Virus record (IMG/VR): IMGVR_UViG_3300035034_000349
Coordinates: 1-62,820 of that record
From: a virus
Length of the DNA stretch: 62,820 nt
Direction: 5' to 3' (one strand)
In this document: positions 41,599-50,789 of the stretch, piece by piece
How positions within the stretch are numbered: position 1 is the first letter of the stretch
Layout: the number at the start of each line of letters is the position of its first letter
Position numbers and translations under genes: made by a program
The notes under the pieces: generated by a model
Database searches by the model: none
Told to the model about the DNA's origin: nothing
The model's input: the letters and a program-made list of their open reading frames with translations, nothing else

Positions 41599-42100
41599 AC
41601 TTCTTTTTCAATATTTGAATACTTTTTTTATAATCTCTATATCCAAAACCATCATCAGTATCACTAAAGACTGCATAAGGCTTCAAATCAAGCTGGGCCG
41701 TTTCGTAATATATATCACCACCAGAGTCTTCATCATCAATAATTAAGACTTTACCAATATGCTCATTTGGATAGTTGTCTTTATGATCTATTAACCATTC
41801 TTTAATCTCTGTACCGCGTCCCGCCCTGGAAAACTTCATAGGAGTCTTATCGCATGGATGAAACTCTCCGCGAAAGCCGTAAGTCTGTAATATAGTCGGC
41901 ACATCATGTATTTTACGCCAAGTGCTAGAGATAACCACTTTAAGTTTATAGTCTATACATAGCCTGTCTATAAGTCTTACTGATAGCGGGTCCCATGATC
42001 TGAATACACACTTATGTTTATCCTGCTCATATGCGTAATATGATCTTTCATTACAGATTGGACCATCTATATCTAAAAATAAGATATTAACAACTTTCAA
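41582..42100 (-). CDS. HAD-family hydrolase-like protein (172 aa)
   Basis: ILFLDIDGP carries the HAD nucleophile pair D10-x-D12, followed by VVISSTWRKIHD (motif II) and VLIIDDED (motif IV). It resembles the HAD domain attached to RNA-repair proteins and stand-alone phage nucleotide phosphatases. The ATG overlaps the upstream stop by 4 bases. Confidence 0.75.
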   Translation of the reverse strand: MKVVNILFLDIDGPICNERSYYAYEQDKHKCVFRSWDPLSVRLIDRLCIDYKLKVVISSTWRKIHDVPTILQTYGFRGEFHPCDKTPMKFSRAGRGTEIKEWLIDHKDNYPNEHIGKVLIIDDEDSGGDIYYETAQLDLKPYAVFSDTDDGFGYRDYKKSIQILKKKFDISL

Positions 42101-42327
42101 TTCATAGTTTCCTTATCGTTAAAGGCTTTAAGTCTTACGCCAAGCTTCATATAGTCATCAAGCCATTTTCGCATATCTACCAAAGACTCATATGTAACAG
42201 CTACGCCATCATTTTCAGCAAGCCTATTAATGATATTACTTTGAATTGTCTGGGCGCGAACTAATAGTGGGTCATACTGGGCGCAAATATTAACAATCTG
42301 CTCGCATTCTTCATTGGAGTATGGCAT
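42097..42327 (-). CDS. Hypothetical helical protein (76 aa)
   Basis: Entirely helical and charged (MPYSNEECEQIVNICAQYD), no motif recognised. It lies 1 base after regA and overlaps the HAD gene by 4 bases, so it is part of the operon. Confidence 0.55.
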   Translation of the reverse strand: MPYSNEECEQIVNICAQYDPLLVRAQTIQSNIINRLAENDGVAVTYESLVDMRKWLDDYMKLGVRLKAFNDKETMN

Positions 42328-42328
42328 A

Positions 42329-42742
42329 TTATTTATCTCCGCTGAAGGTGTAATGTGATTTTAGCGTCCACTGAGACTTTAAAGCATATGGCACAACTTT
42401 AAGATATGACATTGTGATAAACTCATGATCTGCTAAGAAAGACTCCAAAGGCTCAACCGTTTCTAACAAAGACCATTTACACAATAATTTTACAATGGTA
42501 TTCCGTCTTTGAATATCCTCAATAGAGACTTCAGATACTTGTCCATCCATAATGAACATCTCTTTAAAGTGTAGAATAGAGTATCTACCAGCCTTATGTA
42601 AAATATGTGCAGTCTGGGATAAGTTCTTCAATTCCTTTGAAGCTACACCCATTCTTGTCAAAGTCTCTTTGACTTTTAAGAAATCATCCTCAGCTTTGAG
42701 TTTAATTTCAATCCCCAAGCCTTTAAATACGTCATTATTCAT
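42329..42742 (-). CDS. regA: RegA translational repressor
   Basis: 137 residues with the RegA core: DDFLKVKETLTRMGVAS, HILHKAGRYSILHFKEMF and DIQRRNTIVKLLCKW. RegA binds the start regions of phage early mRNAs and blocks translation. Its place after gp62-gp44-gp45 is that of T4 (45-44-62-regA). Confidence 0.9.
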   Translation of the reverse strand: MNNDVFKGLGIEIKLKAEDDFLKVKETLTRMGVASKELKNLSQTAHILHKAGRYSILHFKEMFIMDGQVSEVSIEDIQRRNTIVKLLCKWSLLETVEPLESFLADHEFITMSYLKVVPYALKSQWTLKSHYTFSGDK

Positions 42743-43128
42743 AATCTACCTGTTTCTTTCATTATATCTTTTAAGTCTTCTGGTGTCAAGAATTTTAAAA
42801 ACTCTCGGGCTTTTTTGGAAGAGCATGTCATATACTGGCAAACAGCCTCGACATACTCTTCCTTTTCAGCATCTTTTTTGGGCCACTTGCCATATCTATT
42901 TGAAGTCTTATCTACCCCATAGTATAGAAAATCATAGTGCATTTTCGGCGATAGGTTAGGAACACTATTTAAATATTCGGCGAAAAATAAAGTCTCTGGA
43001 TTATATGCAAAATACTTATTCAAAATATAGGCTGGATATCCAGCGGTATCTGAAGAGTCTTCATCATATAGATTGCCAGTCTTTCTATTCAGTGAGGGTA
43101 TAATCTCTTTAAATAAATCGTAACCCAT
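42739..43128 (-). CDS. 62: Clamp loader small subunit gp62
   Basis: 129 residues (T4: 187) with YPAYILNKYFAYNPETLFFAEYLN and HYDFLYYGV, the gp62 pattern, shortened. With gp44 it loads the gp45 clamp. Its start overlaps the gp44 stop by 1 base, a coupling also seen in T4. Confidence 0.85.
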   Translation of the reverse strand: MGYDLFKEIIPSLNRKTGNLYDEDSSDTAGYPAYILNKYFAYNPETLFFAEYLNSVPNLSPKMHYDFLYYGVDKTSNRYGKWPKKDAEKEEYVEAVCQYMTCSSKKAREFLKFLTPEDLKDIMKETGRL

Positions 43129-44069
43129 TACTTAAATCCTACGTTTCCTAAAATTCTTGAACACATTGCCAAAAGGTTAATTTCCTGATTTGCCACTATC
43201 GGAGAATCTTTTTGCGCGTCATGAATATCCATAACAAGCTGTGGGACATCTTCAGGCAGTACAAGATCGTAAAAGCCTGTGTAAATCTCATCAAGAAGAG
43301 TCTCTGGGTCTGTGTCGGAATTGTCTTGTACCCACTGTTTAATTTTGCCAAAATCCCTCTCTTTGAAATATGTCGCAAGGTTCAACACATCGGCTTTATC
43401 CATAGCAGATAGTAACCCTACGTCAATCTCACCACCAACTGAGTATCGCTGCAATTCATTAAGAATACGGCGATTGTCTGGAAAATACTTTTTCACACAA
43501 GCGGCAACAACTCTCTTATCATACGTAACCTTTTCGATATCAAGAATCTCAAAGACTCTTTTAAGAAATTCCAAGACTAAGGCATTCTTCTCAGTCTTTG
43601 AGAAATTGAACGTAATGTTCGTTGTTCGTGAATGAATAGGTGCAATTAGCTTATTCTTATAGTTTGCAGTAAGAATAAATCGAACCGTTGAAAACTCTTC
43701 AATAGCCGCGCGTAAGGCTGGTTGGGCTGAAGTAGGATTCATACCATCACTCTCATCAAGGATAATAGTCTTATTAGACCCTCTAAGAGACGTATGTGAC
43801 GCAAAGTTTCTAATTTTACCGCGAATGGTATCAATATTTCTTTCATCCGAAGCATTGATTAGAATTACATCATGGTCTAACTCTTTACACAAAGCCTTTG
43901 CGAGTGTTGTTTTACCTGTTCCCGCACTACCCGTTAATAGTAGATTAGGAAAATCGCCTTTCTTAACAAAAGATTTGAACTCTTTTTTAAGCCTTGGGGG
44001 AAGAATACAACCATCAATAGAGTCCGGACGATATTTTTCAACCCAAGGATAATTTTTAACATTTGTCAT
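43128..44069 (-). CDS. 44: Clamp loader ATPase gp44
   Basis: 313 residues, AAA+ of the RFC/DnaX group: Walker A GSAGTGKTT near residues 47-55, Walker B IILDESDGM, sensor 1 FILTANYKNK and the arginine-finger region IHSRTTNI (SRC-like). It loads gp45 with gp62. Confidence 0.95.
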   Translation of the reverse strand: MTNVKNYPWVEKYRPDSIDGCILPPRLKKEFKSFVKKGDFPNLLLTGSAGTGKTTLAKALCKELDHDVILINASDERNIDTIRGKIRNFASHTSLRGSNKTIILDESDGMNPTSAQPALRAAIEEFSTVRFILTANYKNKLIAPIHSRTTNITFNFSKTEKNALVLEFLKRVFEILDIEKVTYDKRVVAACVKKYFPDNRRILNELQRYSVGGEIDVGLLSAMDKADVLNLATYFKERDFGKIKQWVQDNSDTDPETLLDEIYTGFYDLVLPEDVPQLVMDIHDAQKDSPIVANQEINLLAMCSRILGNVGFK

Positions 44070-44081
44070 AGAGTTTAATCC

Positions 44082-44759
44082 TTATGCAGTTTCTTGTAAA
44101 GCACAGAAATATGAAATATTCGTATCCTGTTTATTGACAAACTGGGCAAGTTTACCATCCATGATATTTACGGTATAATTACCATCAAGAAGCATATCAA
44201 CATAAGACTTCTTAACACAAACGGAAAAGTCTTTATCGGTGTCACCTAATGTTACATCAAATGTGTTGGTATTAGGATTATTCAATTCAAGGGCTGTAAG
44301 CGTCACTTTACCGTCTTTGCCCGTGAAACGAATATGCGGCAAGGCAAGAATACCAGACATTGAAAGAGTCTTGCATAAGTCTTCGGCGTACATATCAAAA
44401 GAATAATCGAAATTATCCATCTGCGCGTCATTCTTCGGACTATCAATAAAGTTTTCATCAGCATAGACAACCGTTGCCACTGCGCCTGTATCAGACTTGA
44501 TTACAGCCTTCTCGCTCTGGAAATCAATCTCTGGACTATTCATAGAGTCTAAGACACTGAGAAAAGCCTTTAAGTTATAGATAGGCGCGGTGTTTTCAAA
44601 AATGTCTTCAACAATGGCGCGACCTACAACCGAGCCTGAAGAATCAATTGTCATAATCTTAGAACCGTCTTCGGAGTTCAAAGTCTTGCGTAGAACAATA
44701 CCAGTGTTGATATTGACAAAGTTTTTAAGGATATTCATAGTATTTTGTGATAGTTTCAT
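44082..44759 (-). CDS. 45: Sliding clamp gp45
   Basis: 225 residues (T4: 228), with a clamp-like start MKLSQNTMNILKNFVNIN and repeated alpha/beta halves. It is the processivity ring for gp43 and, through gp33, the activator of late transcription. Its own promoter (44793-44821) lies inside the upstream DUF3310 gene. Confidence 0.9.
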   Translation of the reverse strand: MKLSQNTMNILKNFVNINTGIVLRKTLNSEDGSKIMTIDSSGSVVGRAIVEDIFENTAPIYNLKAFLSVLDSMNSPEIDFQSEKAVIKSDTGAVATVVYADENFIDSPKNDAQMDNFDYSFDMYAEDLCKTLSMSGILALPHIRFTGKDGKVTLTALELNNPNTNTFDVTLGDTDKDFSVCVKKSYVDMLLDGNYTVNIMDGKLAQFVNKQDTNISYFCALQETA

Positions 44760-44996
44760 TTATATATCTTTCTTATGGTTAATGGTGTCGGTATTATAGT
44801 ATAAGTCTTCGATAATGTCAAGATATTGTCGAATTTTGTCAATATCCTGTTTACCGCCTTTGAATCTATGGCGACAAATATATTTTACGACATTGGCTTC
44901 GCATGGCGTAAGGTTGTTTTCTTCGCAGAATACAATAGGCTGAATTTTAAGACGTTTATAATGATCGCCGCCTATTTGGTCTTTAAGAGACTTCAT
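44760..44996 (-). CDS. DUF3310 protein (78 aa)
   Basis: GGDHYKRLKIQPIVFCEENN and ANVVKYICRHRFKGGKQDIDK are the conserved blocks of DUF3310, a short phage family sometimes called nucleotide-kinase-like without proof. The gene ends right before gp45 and contains the gp45 promoter. Confidence 0.8.
   Translation of the reverse strand: MKSLKDQIGGDHYKRLKIQPIVFCEENNLTPCEANVVKYICRHRFKGGKQDIDKIRQYLDIIEDLYYNTDTINHKKDI
44793..44821 (-). promoter_or_regulatory. Host-type promoter of the gp45 operon
   Basis: Minus-strand TTGACA (44816-44821), 17 bases, TATAAT (44793-44798): a perfect consensus inside the DUF3310 coding frame, 34 bases before gp45. Confidence 0.8.
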
Positions 44997-45005
44997 GTAT
45001 GCTCC

Positions 45006-46007
45006 TTATATTGTAAGTTTTGCGTCTGAATTGGATACGTCTGGATAGTCTGAAAACGCTTTGTCATCTGTCAATAATTGATAATGTTCAATCATTGCAT
45101 CGCGCGTTGCGGCATCGAAGCGTGAACATGCCAGTAAGACTGCGCGCTTTTTATCTTTAAAGATTGAATAGCCTTTAATGATATTAATCAAAGCGCGAGT
45201 CGTAATGACTTCATCAGCCGCACCATTGTCATAATTATCACGCGAGTCTTTAGCCCAGCGACAAAGATTTTCAATAAAGGCAGAAGCATCGTCAAAGTCT
45301 TTATCATCCTGCGCGGCATCTTTCCAGAGATATTCAATAAAGTAGCGTTTGAGAATAGCCTCTTCAATGGCTGGTGTCGGATAAGCCTGTTCGATTGTCC
45401 CCGCAAATCGGTCAAGAAACGCCCCGTTCATAACATTCGTTCCGATAAAAGTACCGTCTTCAGAGCCTTTACCTTTGGTGTTTGAAGTTGCAAAGACTTG
45501 AAAGCCCGGCGCAGGGTGTACCCACTCTTTTTTAGACTTGATAAAGACTCCCTTACCTTCGAGTACAGATTGTAAAGAAATGGCGCTGCCTGCGCGTGAA
45601 CAGTCGATCTCATCGAGTAACAATACCGCGCCACGGCGCAAGGCTTCGACAACTGGACCATCTTCGTAGACTGTATTACCGTCTTTAAGCGTAATTCCAC
45701 CAATTAGATCAATTTCATCAGTATCCACATTAAAGTTAATACGAATAAATTCACGACCCTTACCCTCATGGGCTTCAGCAAGTTTTTGTTTTTGCGTAAC
45801 CTTCACAGAGTCGGCGAAATACTCTTCAGAGATTCCAGACAATGCACAAGCTTGCTGGATCATATGAGTTTTACCATTACCAGATAAGCCTGTAATCCAA
45901 ATTGGAAAAAACTGTTTCGAGTCTATGATAGTCTTCACCAGATTGAAGTTGCCATATGGATAGTAGCACGAGTCGATTGTCGGTAGGTATTGTGTATCGT
46001 CTTTCAT
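45006..46007 (-). CDS. cobS: CobS-like AAA+ ATPase
   Basis: 333 residues. Walker A GLSGNGKT (40-47), Walker B VLLLDEIDC, sensor FATSNTKGKG. It is the MoxR/CobS type as found in many T4-like marine phages, where it is called cobS; in phages the real job is more likely remodelling with the VWA protein next door than cobalamin synthesis. It has its own promoter (46039-46067). Confidence 0.85.
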   Translation of the reverse strand: MKDDTQYLPTIDSCYYPYGNFNLVKTIIDSKQFFPIWITGLSGNGKTHMIQQACALSGISEEYFADSVKVTQKQKLAEAHEGKGREFIRINFNVDTDEIDLIGGITLKDGNTVYEDGPVVEALRRGAVLLLDEIDCSRAGSAISLQSVLEGKGVFIKSKKEWVHPAPGFQVFATSNTKGKGSEDGTFIGTNVMNGAFLDRFAGTIEQAYPTPAIEEAILKRYFIEYLWKDAAQDDKDFDDASAFIENLCRWAKDSRDNYDNGAADEVITTRALINIIKGYSIFKDKKRAVLLACSRFDAATRDAMIEHYQLLTDDKAFSDYPDVSNSDAKLTI

Positions 46008-46038
46008 AATATAAATCTTTCTCTATAAGTTATAAGAT

Positions 46039-46067
46039 AGTGTAACACAGTTATGATATAAGGTCAA
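46039..46067 (-). promoter_or_regulatory. Host-type promoter of the CobS-like gene
   Basis: Minus-strand TTGACC (46062-46067), 17 bases, TACACT (46039-46044). It overlaps the end of the CobT-like gene. Confidence 0.65.
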
Positions 46068-47877
46068 CAAAAATATTCATAAAAATCAAAGATTTTCGAC
46101 TATTTTTAATTCCTTTGAGTTTAAAGGAGTTTACATCCACTACAAAATACTTATCAAATGCGTAAGTGTCTGTGTAGGCTGTAAAATTATGTTTCTTAAA
46201 GGCTAATTCACAGTCTGTGTATTTTGTGTAATGCTCTTCTGAAGTTGTATCTGGTCCAAGCCAGCCTAGAGTTCGTTCGAAACTTTTATAGTAACCTTCT
46301 GTTACAAAAATTCCTGTCAGGCTGTGTAGATTGTTTACATCTTTAATATACTTAAAGATTGTATGTGAAGTCCAGTTATTATTACTAGTATCTAATTTAT
46401 AATTCATTAGTCTTTTCTTACTGATAAGAAAAGAGCCTTTGCCCACATTTATATTATCAGTCGCGCCGCCATCTGTAATAACAATCATAGATAGTTTTTC
46501 TATCTGGTGTGCAGATTTAAAAGACTGAATTTTTTTGTTAATGAGTAACGAACAATGACAAGTAGGAGTCATTCCCATAGAGAAAACTCGTTTATGAGCC
46601 TTCATCGACATATAAAAACCGTGTAAATAGTCTGTGTAATCTTTGTTTTTCATACTGGAGTTGAAAATCTCAAAAATCATACCCTCGTTTTTAATACGCG
46701 GGGTTTTTTCAGGTATGACTTTATGTAGATTGTAGGCTTTGGATGTAAAACCATAAACAACATACGGTATTTGTATTTTACGACAAAATTCAATAAGAGC
46801 TACAGCCTGTTTGATTGTAGAGTCTAGTTGGCTTGCCATACTTGAAGACCAGTCTACCATAATAACCAAGCCATGATTTTTACCTTCTGGCACAGACTCG
46901 TTTTTTAGAAAAATGTTATCATGTGTGCGATACCGCGCCAGCTTTTTACTGTCAATTTGACCACTATTAGAGACTTTAATCTTCTGATAGTCTGAAGCAG
47001 ATTTTCTCATATTAAATCTATTGACCATCGTAGCAATGGTGGGTCTTAATTCTGATAAAAAATTAGTCAAGTGTGTAGATCGGGCGCCGCGCTGATTAAT
47101 ACTATATATTTTCTGTATCGCGTCATCAATATCATCAACACTCTCATTATAGTCTTCACACTCTTCAGATAAGTCTACAACTTCGCCTTCACCAGTCTCA
47201 GACACTTGTTTCTCTGAAAAGGCTTTATCAAAGGCTTCCTGTGTAAAGCCTCCACACTCTCCACCGCCTGAAGAGTCTCCCTCGCCAGCTTCCTTGTCTT
47301 CTGGTGTATTGTCATTATTCTTATCATGCTCGTATATGGCAATTGCCGCTTTGCGGGCATCTTCAAAAGACTCTTCATTGTCTACCATAGTGACTAGAAG
47401 CTGTTCTTCACTTGTGAAAGGGATTTGAATGGCATGTCCGATTTTGAAGTGTAGGTTAATTTTGTCGATAAGTGGAAGTACACTGAGATCAGGCTTCGCA
47501 CTTAGTCCGAAAAAGTCTTTGTCTGCAAGGTCTTTATAGAAATGAAACATAAGAGCCTTCGTGCCCGGAAATTTGCGTTTCAGGAGTTTTTCAATTCTGG
47601 CATCTTCGGTGATGTTAATATATGAGGGTGGTACGTCATTTTTACCAGCATCCATATAGGCTTGCGCTGGAGTCCATAAAGCGTGCGAAATCTCATGCGC
47701 GATGAAGGCTGTGTATGCTTGACTATTCATATCTTTAAGCATTGGCAATTCTACAACACGAGTCAAAAGATTGAATGATGCGGTTTGCGCGTTTGGCGAA
47801 TGAATAACAGAAAGGTTCTCAGACGCAAGTAGTCTGGCTAACACATTCTTGGCATTGATGTTTATCTTATCGTTCAT
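46051..47877 (-). CDS. CobT-like VWA protein with HExxH motif
   Basis: 608 residues. The N-terminal part carries AHEISHALWTP (H61-E62-xx-H65), a zinc-metallopeptidase-like helix; an acidic linker follows (around 195-250); the C-terminal half is a von Willebrand A domain with MIDAS motif MVDWSSSM and ITDGGATDN. The pairing with a MoxR/CobS ATPase is the standard chaperone couple. The target is unknown. Promoter at 47902-47930. Confidence 0.8.
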   Translation of the reverse strand: MNDKININAKNVLARLLASENLSVIHSPNAQTASFNLLTRVVELPMLKDMNSQAYTAFIAHEISHALWTPAQAYMDAGKNDVPPSYINITEDARIEKLLKRKFPGTKALMFHFYKDLADKDFFGLSAKPDLSVLPLIDKINLHFKIGHAIQIPFTSEEQLLVTMVDNEESFEDARKAAIAIYEHDKNNDNTPEDKEAGEGDSSGGGECGGFTQEAFDKAFSEKQVSETGEGEVVDLSEECEDYNESVDDIDDAIQKIYSINQRGARSTHLTNFLSELRPTIATMVNRFNMRKSASDYQKIKVSNSGQIDSKKLARYRTHDNIFLKNESVPEGKNHGLVIMVDWSSSMASQLDSTIKQAVALIEFCRKIQIPYVVYGFTSKAYNLHKVIPEKTPRIKNEGMIFEIFNSSMKNKDYTDYLHGFYMSMKAHKRVFSMGMTPTCHCSLLINKKIQSFKSAHQIEKLSMIVITDGGATDNINVGKGSFLISKKRLMNYKLDTSNNNWTSHTIFKYIKDVNNLHSLTGIFVTEGYYKSFERTLGWLGPDTTSEEHYTKYTDCELAFKKHNFTAYTDTYAFDKYFVVDVNSFKLKGIKNSRKSLIFMNIFVDLIS

Positions 47878-47901
47878 AATATAATCTCTCTTTCTATTAA
47901 G

Positions 47902-47930
47902 ACTCTATCAAACATTACACAGTCTGTCAA
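47902..47930 (-). promoter_or_regulatory. Host-type promoter of the CobT-like gene
   Basis: Minus-strand TTGACA (47925-47930), 17 bases, TAGAGT (47902-47907). Confidence 0.6.
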
Positions 47931-47933
47931 GCG

Positions 47934-48341
47934 TTAAAGCATCTTCATAATGTCTTTAATATCATTATTATCAAAATCAGCATCAACACCGCTATAAGTG
48001 TCTTCGAAGGCTTCAAGCGCGGCAAACAGTTTTAAAGGATTTGCTTTAACTTTTGCGGGAAGCTTGGCGTTCTCTGTATCGTGGTATGCTTTTTTCAGCT
48101 TTTCAAGATTTTTACGAGTGGCAATAATCCACTTATTACGCCCGACTTTGTATTCATGATTCTTTGTGAAATATTGAAAGTTGGCATATTTATCAGAGTT
48201 GGCATCGAACACTTCACAGATTTGTGTGCGTGTAACAATTGCGCCCTCACCGAAGGTATTAATCAGCGCATTGATAAATGTGGCATATTTGATCTTTGTT
48301 TTATTCTGTTTAATGGTCTTCCATTTATATGTATCAGTCAT
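47934..48341 (-). CDS. Hypothetical early protein, possible winged helix (135 aa)
   Basis: Residues ~15-70 (ATFINALINTFGEGAIVTRTQI onward) have helix-turn-helix spacing and end with the basic stretch NHEYKVGRNKWII; the C-terminus is acidic. A DNA-binding role is possible but is only an impression. It begins the minus-strand early region with a strong promoter and the conserved leader. Confidence 0.6.
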   Translation of the reverse strand: MTDTYKWKTIKQNKTKIKYATFINALINTFGEGAIVTRTQICEVFDANSDKYANFQYFTKNHEYKVGRNKWIIATRKNLEKLKKAYHDTENAKLPAKVKANPLKLFAALEAFEDTYSGVDADFDNNDIKDIMKML

Positions 48342-48385
48342 AATATAGTCTCTTTCTTTTTGTGTTAAATCTTTCTTACAAGACT

Positions 48386-48413
48386 ATAATAGCACCTTGG
48401 ACCAGCATGTCAA
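48386..48413 (-). promoter_or_regulatory. Host-type promoter with conserved leader
   Basis: TTGACA (48408-48413), 16 bases, TATTAT (48386-48391), then AGTCTTGTAAGAAAGATTT and GAAAGAGACTATATTATG. Near twin of the promoter at 7976. Confidence 0.8.
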
Positions 48414-48437
48414 ATGTTATTTTTAATAAATAATAGT

Positions 48438-48893
48438 ATGAATGAGAAAGAGTCTAAATCGTTATCAGATAACGTTTCGCAGGAAGAACTGATACAGATG
48501 ATTATCAGAAACCAGAATAAATCTGGGGATGGTATATCAATATCTCCTATGACAGCGGTAATAGGTATGAGTGGCGCACTTGTAGTGCTTATTCAGCTTA
48601 TGGTTGGTCTTGCAGTCTGGTCAATGCAAGACAGGCTTGACAGATACGATCAGTATGAATCAAGAATCACGACCATTGAAAATAATGTCGTAAAACTCGA
48701 TAGACTGGCAGAAGACGTTTCATTATTGATTCATGAGTTTAAACTCTTTTCAAAAACCGAAAGATTTGATACTACAGACTTTCAGACTAATATCCAACCG
48801 TTTCGTATCAGATTAGAGACTCTTGAAACTTATAGTAGACGTTTTGAAGATAGAGTATTGAAAAGGCTTGATAAACTTGAAGAAATAAAATAA
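48438..48893 (+). CDS. Membrane-anchored coiled-coil protein (151 aa)
   Basis: The start at 48438 (MNEKESKSLSDNVSQ) is chosen; an AATAAATA late-like motif lies at 48424-48431, so the upstream frame is unlikely. One membrane helix (about 38-62, MTAVIGMSGALVVLIQLMVG) is followed by a long heptad-type coiled coil. The topology resembles an i-spanin or a membrane anchor. It is divergent from the 135-aa gene. Confidence 0.55.
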   Translation: MNEKESKSLSDNVSQEELIQMIIRNQNKSGDGISISPMTAVIGMSGALVVLIQLMVGLAVWSMQDRLDRYDQYESRITTIENNVVKLDRLAEDVSLLIHEFKLFSKTERFDTTDFQTNIQPFRIRLETLETYSRRFEDRVLKRLDKLEEIK

Positions 48894-48896
48894 CAT

Positions 48897-48925
48897 TTGA
48901 CATAATACATTTTATATAGTATTAT
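48897..48925 (+). promoter_or_regulatory. Host-type promoter of the plus-strand cassette
   Basis: TTGACA (48897-48902), 17 bases, TATTAT (48920-48925), 30 bases before the KxDG gene. Confidence 0.8.
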
Positions 48926-48954
48926 AATAATTCATCCAATAAAATCAGAAAATT

Positions 48955-49842
48955 ATGACAAACAATCACATCACTCATTTGGAGGATTTGATTTTTAATG
49001 GTCAATCCGACTCAGTGCGGAATGCTATATCAATTCTTCAGAATATCTCAAATCAAAAATTTATCACCAAATACGATGGCGCGCCTGCGCTAGTCTTTGG
49101 TTTATGTCCTATTGAGAATAAGTTTTTCATAGGCACAAAGTCTGTATTCAATAAGAGGATACCGAAGATTAATTACACACTCAAAGACATTGAGAAGAAT
49201 CATAAAAATAATCAAACTCTGGTCCAGATTCTAAAATATTGTTACGAGCATATGAAAGATGGAGTCTATACCAGTGTTTATCAGGGTGATTTAATATTCA
49301 TCGAAGAGTGGGTTAAAGACTTTAAAGTAAAGCCTAATGTGATTGAATATGAATTACCTGTAGATATAAGTAATGGTTATAAGATTGGTATAGTTATTCA
49401 TACAGAGTATAGTAACAATACGGCAAAGTATAGTATAGACTCTTTACCAAGCTGTACGAATACTTTCTTTTACTCTCCTAATACCTATACAAATCTATCA
49501 ATAGATAAAGAAACACTTACGAAGATTGGTCAAATATTTAGGACAATACCATCAGAGTATTTGGATAATATACCAAAAGACATTATTAAGTATGTAAACA
49601 GCTTCGTGCGAAGTGGTGATGAAGACTATACTCAGCATTCTTGTCTGGAGACTCGTAAACTCTTAACCATACACTCTTTAATCGTAAAAGAAAAGCTAAA
49701 TATTCTCACGCAACTTAAAGTCTTAAATAACGATATCATATCAGCCGTAGACCATGAGGGCTATGTTTTTCATAATACACAGCCTCTGAAGATTGTTGAT
49801 AGATACTCATTTTCATATAAAAATTTCACACAAAACGACTAA
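48955..49842 (+). CDS. Nucleotidyltransferase/ligase-like protein with KxDG motif (295 aa)
   Basis: HLEDLIFNGQSDSVRNAI, then KYDGAPALVFG (K39-Y-D-G42) and GTKSVFNKR form the adenylation-type motif seen in DNA/RNA ligases and in the DUF6267-like phage family. HEGYVFHN near the C-terminus would fit motif IV/V. A ligase or adenylating function is therefore plausible but unproven. It is the first gene of a four-gene plus-strand run with its own early promoter. Confidence 0.6.
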   Translation: MTNNHITHLEDLIFNGQSDSVRNAISILQNISNQKFITKYDGAPALVFGLCPIENKFFIGTKSVFNKRIPKINYTLKDIEKNHKNNQTLVQILKYCYEHMKDGVYTSVYQGDLIFIEEWVKDFKVKPNVIEYELPVDISNGYKIGIVIHTEYSNNTAKYSIDSLPSCTNTFFYSPNTYTNLSIDKETLTKIGQIFRTIPSEYLDNIPKDIIKYVNSFVRSGDEDYTQHSCLETRKLLTIHSLIVKEKLNILTQLKVLNNDIISAVDHEGYVFHNTQPLKIVDRYSFSYKNFTQND

Positions 49843-49859
49843 TATAACAGGAACATAAT

Positions 49860-50786
49860 ATGTATGCAACAAATACATATCGTGCCAATGTTAATGAAAT
49901 CTATACAGGATTCTTCATTAACAATGAGCAGTGGTACGATTTAAACGCCAAAGAATTAATAGACGAATATAAAATAACGCTTGAAGCCGAAATATTCAAT
50001 GACGAAAAAGAAAAAGCCTATGTCATGGCTCAGAAATTCAATGAGTGGAATACAGACTACAAAGACTTAGAAGGAGTCTGGTGGGCTGGGCGTGATCCAA
50101 CGCTTGTGTCAAAGCTTGTGGGATTGTCTAGTACCATTCAAGAAAATCCTACAGATATTCTTTTGAAGTATAAGCTTGGTGGTTATCTTGGCGTATCGTG
50201 TAAGTCTTCGGTAAAGCATGTTAAAGTTCCTTGGAAAAACACAGGAATCATAAGTCTGTGTGAGTTCTTAGATATTCCAGAGTGTGTAGACTTTATACAG
50301 TCTGAGACACAATATATCATAGATAAGTACAACCTACCACAAACTGCCAAGGATAGAAAGTTATATGTCAGGGCAAACCCAGATATTAATATCATAACAA
50401 AGACTCACGGGGCTTTTATTATGTCTGGAGTTAGGGATAGGATTTATGAAGGCTTTACCAGACTATCACAGACTCAGATTAGAGACTATGTTTTTAAATA
50501 TCTATTAAACTCTGATTCAAAAGTTCCGCCGTGGGTTAAAGTGCAGGGAATGGGTACATATGGTAATTACAACGCAACGGTACACGATCCTTATATCAAT
50601 AAGACAATAAGCCAATTCAAGACACAATATATAGATTTTGATAAAATAAGCGATAAAAGTATAGGACTATACACAAAGCTTGACAAAGACTGTATGAGTG
50701 TCTATAATAAACACATTGCCTTGGGAATCAAATATGAAAGTGAGGCAATGTGTGCAAGCCTGAAAACTCGTGTTCAAGATTGGTAG
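49860..50786 (+). CDS. Possible PD-(D/E)XK nuclease-like protein (308 aa)
   Basis: The first half has LEAEIF, then GVWWAGRDPTLVSK, then NPTDILLKYKLGGYLGVSCKSS, where D-(x)n-S/C-x-K spacing resembles the PD-(D/E)XK nuclease core. The second half has MSGVRDRIYEGFTRLS and no known motif. It lies between a ligase-like and a nucleotidyltransferase gene. The nuclease reading is a weak structural guess. Confidence 0.45.
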   Translation: MYATNTYRANVNEIYTGFFINNEQWYDLNAKELIDEYKITLEAEIFNDEKEKAYVMAQKFNEWNTDYKDLEGVWWAGRDPTLVSKLVGLSSTIQENPTDILLKYKLGGYLGVSCKSSVKHVKVPWKNTGIISLCEFLDIPECVDFIQSETQYIIDKYNLPQTAKDRKLYVRANPDINIITKTHGAFIMSGVRDRIYEGFTRLSQTQIRDYVFKYLLNSDSKVPPWVKVQGMGTYGNYNATVHDPYINKTISQFKTQYIDFDKISDKSIGLYTKLDKDCMSVYNKHIALGIKYESEAMCASLKTRVQDW

Positions 50787-50789
50787 AGA

